The notes under the pieces are model-generated. The model did not search any database, was not told the DNA's origin, and worked only from the letters and a program-made list of their open reading frames with translations. Position numbers and translations under genes: made by a program. From the NCBI RefSeq assembly GCF_021018895.1, contig NC_079376.1, forward strand, positions 25,196,001 to 25,260,000: 64,000 nucleotides of DNA, read 5' to 3'. Shown in pieces: positions 55,040 to 64,000 of the stretch. Origin of the DNA: Seriola aureovittata (taxonomy: Eukaryota > Chordata > Actinopteri > Carangiformes > Carangidae). Positions within the stretch are counted from its first letter, which is position 1. Each line of letters begins with the position of its first letter.

Positions 55040-55240
55040 CATGATCCCTGCAGGATGAATTGCAACAGCTTCTAGCACCAACATCAGGTCAACATAATTT
55101 GAATTCATCCAACACGCTGGTTTTTACCTAATTGCTAATTAGAGAATATTAGCATGCTAACATGTCAAACAAAAATTGTGAACAGCCTGTGAAACAGTAG
55201 CCCAGGCACGTTAGCATGCATTAGGCTCAAAGCACCACTG
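55040..55240. repeat. TTAGCATGCTAAC-type interspersed repeat
   Basis: It carries the same order of words as 52440-52600 and ends with GTTAGCATGCATTAGGCTCA and AAAGCACCACTG. An ATTC/TTCA short tandem repeat immediately precedes it (about 55010-55042). Confidence 0.65.
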
Positions 55241-55969
55241 GGTGGTAGAGTTAATAAAGTAAAGTGGGAAATTCAACCTTCAGATGATGATCGCTGATGA
55301 TGCTAACCAGCACTTTGACCCAAGAGAAGCATCATCATCATAAATGTACTTAGCTGTGTCCGAGTCGTCAGAGGATGTTCCACCAACAGCTCAGAGTTTC
55401 ACATGAGACATATTAGCCTCAAGGTCGGCCCCTCAAGGCTCTACGAACAGCAAACAGGTAGTTATGTTATATATTAAATTTTTATAGTGAGGAGTAATTG
55501 AAGAAATAGTGTCTGAATAGGTCAAAACTACAGGAACAAAATGCTGGCACTCACAGGTGAATAGTCTATTTAATAAGGGGCAATCAATCACTTGCTGCAG
55601 GTGTTGCTGGAGTTTTGACTTTTTCCTTTCTCCATTCACCTTGGAAGTGGGTGAGGTTGAGCCAGAAACCTCTACTTTGCTTAAACAAATCCCATCACCA
55701 TCTTCACCACTGGATGTTTTGTTGTTTGTTCTTTTTAAATTTAAAACTAGTAAAATAACATAATACAGAAGAAGTGGTTGTCATAGGATGTATGTATGAA
55801 TTCTCATTTCCAATTGCTCATGACATGTCATTTTACTGACACACAAAAGGTCAATTCTTTCACTGAGTAAATGAACCTGAACAATCTGAAGTCATTTCTC
55901 ACTGAAGGATCAGCCTGGCCAAAGACAACACTTTCAACACAACTGTCAGCCGCCTGCTTTTAAAAAAGC

Positions 55970-56040
55970 AAAACTTTATTTATACAACAGATTTCATTCC
56001 CAGTGGAAGCACAATGTGCTGCACAAAACATGAATTATCA
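55970..56040. repeat. fish interspersed repeat end
   Basis: AAACTTTATTTATACAACAG with AAGCACAATGTGCTGCACAA resembles the TTTATTTATAGAGC repeat end seen at 18455-18545. Confidence 0.4.
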
Positions 56041-56507
56041 AAGAAGTTGCAACCACAAAAACTATGACACAAACAAAACAAACACATAAATGATAGGATT
56101 GAAGAAAATAAAATAATTAAGAACAATAAACCATCAGTAAAAAAAGGTATGTAAATCAAAACAATTAAAAAGTAGAAATAAAATGTGATTAATGGAATAA
56201 TAGGGACTCTGTCAGCGGACTGTGCAATGATTCCCACACACATCTGAATATGAAATGTACAAGCGCACAAAACAACAGTGTAGTTTTAATGGACCTCTCA
56301 GTAAAAACTCCATGAATCTTTTAACAGTTTACCACCAAAGTCTTCACTTAACATTCCTAACAGTTATCCTCTATACACAGGACGTCACCTCTGACTGCAT
56401 CATTGTCAGTCATTTAACAGAACAGGATGAAAAGCTTTAATTTAAACAAAGTAAGGAATCACACAAATGTGTAAGTTGTGCATCAAGTGCAGATAGCTTT
56501 ATTCTGC

Positions 56508-56508
<1 letters not shown>

Positions 56509-56550
<42 letters not shown>
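56509..56550. repeat. (GT)n microsatellite
   Basis: Uninterrupted GT run. Confidence 0.95.
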
Positions 56551-56553
<3 letters not shown>

Positions 56554-56706
56554 TGTTGATATTCATGCCTTGCCCTCACTCCTTCCTAACTATGATAAAG
56601 TAGCCCCAGTGCTGCCATGGACGCTGCCCTACTCCCACTGCCCAGGCATCTGCTTCCTCTGCCTCTGCCATCAGGACTGGATTGGGTTCAGATCACCCGG
56701 GCTTCA

Positions 56707-56945
56707 GGGAGGGGGGGTGGGGGGTGGGGGGGGGGGTGGGGGGTGGGGGTTCAATGATTGGACTCAGGTTTGGGCTTGAAACCAGTCCTGGGGCCACTTT
56801 GGCTGGAAGAGATGGTGGATTGGGAGGCCGCCATGCCCACATGGGTTATGATGAAGGAGGTTGAGGAGGAGGAGGTGGTGGATGAAGACAAGGAGCTTGA
56901 AACATCAGGTGAAGCAGGGGGTGGGGGGTGGGGGGGGTGGGGGGT
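56707..56945 (+). repeat. G-rich repeats, potential G-quadruplexes
   Basis: GGGGGGGTGGGGGGTGGGGG-type runs at 56707-56750 and a second cluster at about 56917-56945 each contain more than four G-tracts of four or more. They would fold as G-quadruplexes on this strand. Confidence 0.85.
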
Positions 56946-57063
56946 GAGTCATGTTGGTGACCACATGCTGCTGTCAGTCTGCTTCCACACACACACACAT
57001 AGAAAAATCATACGCACCTCCCACTCTGGCTCGGGGAAAGCAGAGAGTCATCTGGGAAGATAG

Positions 57064-57105
57064 TGTGTGTGTGTGTATGCGTATGTATGTGTGCGGGTGT
57101 GGGTG

Positions 57106-57144
<39 letters not shown>
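57064..57144. repeat. (GT)n microsatellite
   Basis: GT run with TATG and GGGT interruptions, followed by GGGGGGG. Confidence 0.95.
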
Positions 57145-57147
<3 letters not shown>

Positions 57148-57283
57148 GGGGGCTTGTATATATGGGTGCACTGAGTGTGAATCTCAGACCCCGTGGAGAG
57201 AAGCAGAGATCTCCCCTGCTAAATCCACTCGTCTGATCTCATCTGTCAATCACTGGATCCTCCACCAGTGATGTGTCGGTAGA

Positions 57284-57305
57284 GGGGGGGGGGGGGGGGG
57301 GGGGG
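57284..57305 (+). repeat. poly(G) tract of 22
   Basis: A homopolymer of G. It is prone to assembly and sequencing length error. Confidence 0.95.
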
Positions 57306-57769
57306 TGCAGGCTGTTTATGGACGTGTTAGTCATGAGAGTGATAGAACTGATGTTCACAGCAGATCACTGTAGGCCTGCTCTCCCCGCACACAACTTAGT
57401 TTGCCGCCCTGCTGCCTTCAGCAGCTCCACAGAGGAAGCAGGTGCACACAGTGTAACTCACACGTCTCTCTGCAGTGGAACTTACTGCCAATGCTGCACT
57501 TACAATACTGCCTAAATGCTACAGCAGCTGGGTAGTGAAGTTGTACTTTGATGAGAAATATTATCAAATGAGAATTTCTCTAATAATAACACAAGGTCTG
57601 GTCAAATCCTGATTTTATAACTGTGATGTCGCCTGACAAAATCACCAAACACATAAATGAAAGACAAAGACTGAGCTGTGATTTCAGCTGGATTTACTGT
57701 AACATGATCACTCACAGAGAAAGATAGGAGAGAAAATCTGTCTTTATTTTAAAATACATTTTTAATGCT

Positions 57770-57950
57770 TTTGCCTTTATTACAGTCATAGTGAGAGAGT
57801 GAGACAGAGAGAGAGAGAGAGAGAGAGGATGACACGCAGCAAAGGGCCACAGGCCGGACTCGAACCCAGGCCGCCAGGTCAAGAACTAAAAATGTCATGT
57901 GCTCCACCAGGTGAACCACCTGAGCTCTTTCTTATTGAGTCTCTCACACA
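57770..57950 (-). mobile_element. tRNA-derived SINE
   Basis: On the minus strand an A-box-like GGTTCACCTGGTGGAGCAC is followed by the B-box GGGTTCGAGTCCGGCC and the common tail GGCCCTTTGCTGCGTGTCAT. A purine tract (GA)n follows. This is a tRNA-type SINE of fish, not a tRNA gene, because no cloverleaf closes around the boxes. Confidence 0.8.
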
Positions 57951-58451
57951 GAGCACAGCCTCCATCTGGATCCACAATAGTCTTTATTTACTTCAACTCC
58001 TGAACGTAACATTAGAGGCAGGTCTTTATGTCTCACTCCCTCTGCTTGATATGCAGACTTCTCTCTATTCTATTTTAGGTACAATAAACAAATAAATACT
58101 TAATAATCAAAATGTGTTTTTGTGAAAGTGTCGTTAATCTTTAAACCTGAAGCTGTTTACAGTTCTATAAAATACATACAAGACATACAAATGAAATCAG
58201 AAGTCTTCTACACAGCAGTTTGATTCAGTGGGTTCACATCAAACAAAAGCAGAGTGAGGAAAAGCTACACTTTTTCATTTTTGAAAAGCATCCTGTGTGT
58301 GTGTGTGTGTGTGTGTGTAGGCCTGTGAGTTTATACAGCTATGCACACCTCTAGACACACACCTCTGTTTACTGAAGCTCTGTACACTTTGCTTATTTGT
58401 TTCACATTGTATTAATCATGAACATCTGCCTGCGCTTCTCAGCTGATGATG

Positions 58452-58486
<35 letters not shown>

Positions 58487-58506
58487 CGTGCATACACATG
58501 CACACA

Positions 58507-58565
<59 letters not shown>
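58452..58565. repeat. (CA)n compound microsatellite
   Basis: Long CA run with TGCG and ATGC interruptions. Confidence 0.95.
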
Positions 58566-58567
<2 letters not shown>

Positions 58568-58799
58568 CCTGGTACACCTATCTTTGCGGGGTCCTGTCAT
58601 TGACATACCGTATTCCCTATAGCCCCTTACGCTTAACCATCACAAGTGAATGCCTCAAACAGCTATTCTAACCTGTGAGGTCCAGCATGTTGGTCCCCAA
58701 AAGTATTGTAAAACAAGCACAACTACAAACACACACACCTCTTAGGAGTGTCCTGAAATGCATCAGTTTAACATTAAGCGATGATGGAACACAAGCAAA

Positions 58800-58838
58800 C
58801 AGGGATTTGCAGCAAACACACACACCCACACACCCACA

Positions 58839-58897
<59 letters not shown>
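58800..58897. repeat. (CA)n compound microsatellite
   Basis: CACACCCACACA-type units merge into a pure CA run. Confidence 0.95.
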
Positions 58898-58959
58898 CTC
58901 TAGTATAAGTGTTGTAGGAAGGGGAGAGTGGAGGTGATGGTGGGGGAATTCAGGAGGGT

Positions 58960-59210
58960 GGGGGGACATGGCAGGGGACGGGGGGTCTCTTCATTTCTAG
59001 GTGATTCACGTTTGAAGAGGGCGTGCAAAATTGCTTTATGGAAAGTGGCGAGCGGCTCGGCGGGAACATTAGGTGGGAAGCAGCGGGGAGGCCTGCGTTT
59101 CATTAGGGAGCTCTACTCCGCCTTTATTACCCGGATTTGGAGTTTTATGGTTATCATTATTTGCAATAGAATTATTATTCGCATATATCTGCTAGTCAGC
59201 TGTTTGGGTT
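58960..59210. promoter_or_regulatory. candidate conserved non-coding element
   Basis: Unique sequence between two microsatellites contains GGTGATTCACGTTTGAAGAG, GTGCAAAATTGCTTTATGG, TTTATTACCCGGATTTGG and TTATCATTATTTGCAATAGA. It resembles an enhancer core by texture and lies about 150 bp beyond the stop codon of the minus-strand exon. It could also be 3' untranslated sequence of that gene. Confidence 0.4.
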
Positions 59211-59294
59211 GGGGACACTGGGACATGCAGTCTGTGTGACTGAATCTCTGAGTGGTTTCTGAAGTGATCTGTACAAGGTCTGCCATTTTCCCTC

Positions 59295-59296
<2 letters not shown>

Positions 59297-59331
<35 letters not shown>

Positions 59332-59350
59332 TGTGAGTGTTGGTGTGTGT
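59297..59350. repeat. (GT)n microsatellite
   Basis: GT run ending within 10 bases of the stop codon of the minus-strand exon. Confidence 0.95.
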
Positions 59351-59358
59351 GTGTGAGC

Positions 59359-62300
59359 TCAGGCTGTGGTCGTGCTGTCAGCTGCATCATCGGCCTCAGC
59401 AGGCAGCATCTCAGAGGCTTCCACGGTGCGGCCTGAGAGTCTGGCATTGGTGAGGCAACACTGGGCGATCTCTGACTGAAGCCGTGTCTGGATCTCCATC
59501 AGGAACTCGTCCTGTTGTACACACACAAGAACACAAACATTAATGTCTTGAACAGGCTTCAGGATTAGCAAAATGCTAAAAAAAAAAACGTGTCGAGGAG
59601 CCATTCATATATTAGACATCTCTCAGGTATAAAATAAACAAGATTCCCTTTGTTTTGGAATGATGAAATGATGACCAGACACCGCTTTCTTTAAAGTGTA
59701 AGTGTGGTAAAGATGTTGCATTTAAACTGTACCTGTTATACAGGTATCAGATTACACTGAGTTGGACACAGTATCATCGCTGAGATTTGGCTGAGAGATC
59801 TGAGAGATCCCAACCTGTCAGTCACAGTATGTGACACGTAAAGAGGTGACCAGAACAAAGATACAGGGACCAACTTCATTGTTCCACCACACTGTACCGA
59901 CATCCATCCTCTTTCACACTTCTGTCAGTGAACGTCATTGAACACACCACAGACGTCAAACTAGGTAAGTGAAGCCTCCTATTTCGACCTCTACGGTTTA
60001 TTGCAATTTATTTTCATAGTTTTTCAGATGTTATAACATTATAGTCACAAAGTTAACTGCTGGGATCAGGGAACACATCTGATGGGTCACACGTGTGGTC
60101 AGACCATGATTCACCAGTTTATCAGATCATCTAAACCACTTCATTTTCCATTGGTTTTTCCATGGCAGCGTGTCCAGACACAGTGGTCGCTCACAGACCG
60201 AATATATCAATCAATAATACTTGAATAGCCAATAAACAAATAAAAAAACAAAAGCTCCTTCTCACATGGTGAAACTCAGCTACAGCCATCAGGATCTTCA
60301 GGACAGTGGTAGAGTGAGTACGATGGCCTACTCAATGTGAAATGAAGAACTACTGCGTCTCTGTTTTCATTGAAACCTGGTGACACAGCAACATTCAGGA
60401 CACAGCCATTGATCTGGATGGGCTAACTTGGTACTGAGCTGACACAGTAAGGCTTGCAGCAGTGGACTGTGTGTTTACATCAACAAGAAAAGGTGCATGA
60501 ATGCTGTGGTTGTGTCCAAACACTGTCCTCTGCTGGGTGGAGTTCATCAAACTTCGAGAACAAGCTTCTCTGCTCAGCACAGTTGTAAAGAGTGGTTATC
60601 TGAGTGACCGTAGCCTTTCTGTCAGCTCCAACCAGTCTGTCCATTCTCCTCTGACCTCTGACCTCGCTCATCAACACAGAGCTGCTGTCAAAGTCACTGA
60701 GATCATATTTTTCCTCATTCAGATGTTTGATGTAACTAAAGCTCCTCACCTGGATCTGCAGGATTTTATGCACTGCTACCACATGACTGGCTGATTGGAC
60801 AATAGCTTGAATAAACAGGTGTACGGGTGTTCCTGATAAAGTCACTGATGAGTGTGTGTGCATCAACAGCTCTGGTTCCTTTGTTTTATTGTGGAAATTT
60901 TCACCTGATAGTGGAGCTAGAGGAAATGTAATGGAGTCACTAAAATCTTCACAAATCTCCCTCTGGGGAGCATGAATATCCACAAATTTCATTTCAGGTT
61001 AGTTGTTCAGACGTCTTGCCCTGGACTCGTGTGTGTGTGTGTGTGTGTGTGTGTGGACAGACAGACTGACTGACGTCCTTCGGTGCAGCTGCTACCAGGG
61101 CAGAAAAACCTCCCCAGTGATCTGCCTGCACCTCAGCTCTCATCAATCTGTGGGGCTCATTCACTCCAGGAGCTCCTTTTGTGATTAAATGTTGTAATAT
61201 ACTTTTATGGTACCCAGTTTTTCAGTTAGTTATGTCCTACATTACCCAGAATCCCTTCCATTTTGTGCTTTGTGGTTGTATGTGTGTGTATATTCCCACT
61301 TACTGACTGACATAAGAAAAGAATGCACCTTCAAACTACATTAGTATCACAAGGTTGCTGCAGAACTGTGCCAAAAACTAAAGGGGGGGGGGGGGGGGGG
61401 GCACACTCAGAGCAAACTGGAGAAAGAAATCACAGAGTGGAGAATAAAAGGACAGAGCAGTACAAAGGCAGTGTGCTGACTCCTGGCTGGCTGCTGGCCG
61501 CCAGAATCACTGATGCACTTTCCCGCCTCATAAATTATCGCCGTGATGACGGGTGAGATGCTGTCAGGGAAGCCCAGCATCCCAAAAACCAACAGCAGCA
61601 GCAGCAGCAGCAGGTCTGGACAGCAGCTCAAGACACCGTGTCTTCCTCCTCTGTCATCAGCCTCTGCTCTGTCTCTTTAAACACGTGGAAACATGATGAG
61701 CCTCAGCCTGAGACTTTGAACAGATCCACATGTTGGATTAACAACTTGGAAACAAGTGTCACCGTCGTCAGTCCAACAAACATGCTGTATGATTTTTCTT
61801 TAAAGCTGCACAAATAAAGATTTTCTTTGTCAACAACGGATCAAATTACTGTGTAGTGTGAAAGGAGTCATCATCACCCAACTTTTTAGTATTTTTAGCT
61901 CATTGTTTTGATTTCACGGCTCAGTTCCAAACATCTGACCCCCCCCCCCTTACATGTAAAACAAATGAGCTTTGAAGACAAGATTAGGAATGGGGACATT
62001 AACTTCCTGTGCCACACTTAGAAACTACAATCACCTCCTCATGGTTGTCTGCCTCCTCCACTCAGACTAGTTTCAGGTTACCATTTGTGTGAAGTCTTGC
62101 CATAATTGCTGTGTGAAGTGTTGAGTTATGGCTAAAGCTCAAAGGTGACACTGACCTTTGACCTTTAGCCATCATTGAGTCCAGGTGACCATTTTTACCC
62201 AATTTGAAGAAATTCCCTCAAGGCGTTACGGCAATATGGCGTTCACAAGGCCAAAACATTGTTTTGTGAGCTAATCGTGACCTTGACTTTTGACCTTTGA

Positions 62301-64000
62301 CCACCACAATGTATTCACTTCATCCTTGAATCGTAGTGAATGTTTTTGCCGAATTTGAAGAAGTTCCATCAAGGTGTTACTGAGATATTGTGTCCAAGAG
62401 AATGGGACGGATGGACAGACAACCTGAAAACAATATGGCTGTCGTTATAATTATGGATGAAGTTGATGTAGATATACAGGTTGTTATAAGACGTCAAAAC
62501 ATCATAGCTCTGAAAGTGGCATATTCCTTTGAATGTTGTGTAAAATGTTAATTGCTCCTAACAACAGCTACCAGGACTGCAAATGATCTCAGTGGAACAT
62601 CTTTCTCTGCCCAGCAGAAACAAGCTAACAGTAGCTTTGTCATTTAAAGTGCGATTTCATCAAAGTGACTGTACTGTCCCATTTCAAAGGCTTCTTCAAA
62701 TGCGTCCTGCTTTTCCTGAGCAACTACGGACCCAGCAGGTGGATCCTGCATGGTCCAACCTATCCCAAGATTCTCTGCCGCCCATGATGAAAATAATATG
62801 GCAGCAAACAACAGAGCATTACACAGTTAAATGTAAGTGTTGGGTTTCAGCTCAGTTCAACAGCTAACAGTGCAACTGTTAAAACCACAGGCCTTAAAAC
62901 TTCAAGTTTTTGTTAAAAAAGTTATGCGTTATCAAGGTTGCTAGGCTACAGTAGCCATGCTTTGCGACACAAAGTCCTCTGTAGGCCAGACTGCCTCAAT
63001 CCAGCCTTCGCGGTCTACAGCGGCGATGAAGGGCCACACCTTGAATTGGAACACAGCTAATGTCAGACAGAAAGGAGAAGGTTCACCTTCAATTATGTCC
63101 CTTAAATGTGTCACATGGGTTTCTCCACCCCCCCTTTAGGAGACCAGTGGCAGGTCTGAGCTTGTTCATTCCAATGGGGAACGTGAATGTGATCACAGAT
63201 TATGACCGATTATTTCGCCCCTTTAGTTACCAAAATAAATATTGGATCCATTGTTTAACAAGCCACATATCCTCTGCCACCAAAATTACATTTTTAGACC
63301 GACAGATCAGGAGAATATCAACTTTATTGGAGACCTGTTTCTGTCTCAGCAACACACTCTCATGAGATCTGTCAACTAAGATCTCTCTTCTCTCTGTCGG
63401 TTCTGGTCTTGTTTCACTGCTGCAGTAAAGCTGCCGACGTCGCTTCACAACCACAGAAGTTTAGAGGGACTTATATATATACCATAAATTAAAAGTTTAA
63501 ACTGAAATAAAACTTGTATTTCTTTGCTTAATAATACTATTACTATTATTATCATTACCTTTTAACTGTTTCTTGTGGGAAAACAGAGTATTGTTAGACT
63601 GATATGATCTTGTACTGGATTGATCTGATATAAACTAGCAGATTAAAACGAGCGGTAAAATCAGGCGCAAATTTAAACCGTATCTAGTGTTGTAGTGTTG
63701 TTATATTGTGCTGTTATGTTTTGACATGAACAAGCAATCATGACCACGCCCACTTAGAAGACAGGAAGTATATACCGTTTCATACCACTGGGGCTGCCTG
63801 TAAAGCGTCATGTTCTTGAAATGAAACAACAGGCTAGCTTTGTGCTAACTGTTCAACTAGCAAAGTTAGCGACCAGCTGGAAGAAGACGGTGGAACATAA
63901 AGCAGCTAAAACTTCAGATATTTCAATCTAGAGACCAAAAGCAGAGCGAACAGAGAGAGAGAGACGACGGGACTCACACTGATCAGGTCGACATGAATAC
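59359..64000 (-). CDS. unrecognised gene, last coding exon and part of the preceding one
   Basis: On the minus strand an acceptor (GTGTGTGTACAACAG) at 59511 opens 50 codons, DEFLMEIQTRLQSEIAQCCL through ASEMLPAEADDAADSTTTA, and then a TGA ending at 59359. At 63978 a GTGAGT donor on the same strand closes a partial exon (63978-64000) reading IHVDLIS. Its phase 0 matches the acceptor phase, so the two probably join. The result looks like a helical, perhaps coiled-coil, C-terminus with an acidic Thr-rich tail. I do not recognise the family, so I give no function. The rest of the gene lies beyond the right edge. Confidence 0.55.
60560..60850 (+). repeat. widespread fish interspersed repeat
   Basis: The order CCATTCTCCTCTGACCTCTG, AAAGTCACTGAGATCATATT, TTTTATGCACTGCTACCACA, GACTGGCTGATTGGAC and GTGTTCCTGATAAAGT is one I recognise from many fish sequences. 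Its formal class is not clear to me. No coding function is retained. Confidence 0.65.
61383..61401 (+). repeat. poly(G) tract of 19
   Basis: A G homopolymer followed by CACACTC. Confidence 0.95.
62150..62450 (-). repeat. nuclear-receptor-motif repeat, copy D (inverted)
   Basis: It is the reverse orientation of the family at 28490, 43378 and 45310. TGACCTTTGACCA (DR1, reversed) lies at 62291-62303, and the TTTGAAGAAATTCCCTCAAG and TGTTACTGAGATATTGTG words recur. The ERE palindrome is lost in this copy. Confidence 0.65.

Larger units (their letters stand above)
42600..59350. other. gene desert between ak7 and the right-hand gene
   Basis: I recognise no multi-exon gene here on either strand. 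It contains interspersed repeats, many microsatellites, G-rich runs, and several AT-balanced, non-repetitive blocks that look like conserved non-coding elements, listed separately. One short exon-like frame (46060-46217) and one longer frame (51704-52165) are listed as uncertain. Confidence 0.5.
59511..63977. other. probable intron of the right-hand gene
   Basis: This interval is the inferred intron of the minus-strand gene. It holds an interspersed repeat (60560-60850), a short (GT)n at 61029-61055, a G19 tract at 61383-61401, a (CAG)n run at 61594-61612 and a nuclear-receptor-motif repeat at 62150-62450. No exon is recognised on either strand. The 170-codon minus frame overlapping 60480-60992 is repeat-derived. 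Confidence 0.5.

Noticed and set aside
57840..57890. Possible tRNA gene from its B-box.
   Set aside because: A and B boxes are present but no cloverleaf is seen, and the tail is that of a SINE.
60480..60992. A 170-codon minus-strand frame.
   Set aside because: It overlaps a widespread interspersed repeat and shows no splice context or family resemblance.

Overview
The window is nuclear DNA from a teleost fish, probably a percomorph (spiny-rayed) species. The evidence is long AT-rich introns with GT-AG splice sites, dense (GT)n microsatellites, degraded Tc1, LINE, Ty3/gypsy and tRNA-SINE remnants of the kind common in fish, and exon-by-exon similarity to vertebrate genes. There is no bacterial-type operon, CRISPR array or intact mobile element.

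Layout. 1-4,900 holds no convincing gene, only repeats. 4,963-10,378 carries two tandem plus-strand GTPases of the IMAP/AIG1 (GIMAP) family, each with its GTPase domain in one large exon. 13,228-30,234 is a complete plus-strand galactocerebrosidase gene (galc) of 17 exons, plus an extra alternative copy of exon 7. 30,470-32,370 is a short interval filled with transposon debris: TGGCCCA-type repeats, a Tc1-like transposase remnant and a long hairpin MITE. 32,451-42,531 is a complete plus-strand adenylate kinase 7 gene (ak7) of 18 exons, about 700 residues. From 42,600 to 59,350 is a gene desert with repeats, microsatellites and several blocks that look like conserved non-coding elements by eye. 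At 59,359-59,510 lies the last coding exon of a minus-strand gene I cannot name. A matching splice donor at 63,978 suggests that its preceding exon runs off the right edge.

Biology. The genes do not form one pathway. GIMAPs are membrane-associated immune GTPases. galc encodes the lysosomal enzyme that removes galactose from myelin galactolipids, and its upstream region carries two CLEAR-like E-boxes, as expected for a TFEB-controlled lysosomal gene. ak7 encodes a ciliary/axonemal adenylate kinase, and a consensus-matching X-box (RFX site) lies 68 bp before its start codon.

Most notable: galc has two alternative exon-7 copies, both entering in phase 0 and leaving in phase 2. Including both would shift the frame, so they must be used mutually exclusively if both are used. 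They encode different versions of the same segment of the catalytic barrel. Second, a dispersed repeat family (four copies) carries nuclear-receptor half-sites, and one copy contains a perfect consensus oestrogen response element. Third, both GIMAPs end in C-x-x-Q, resembling a prenylation box.
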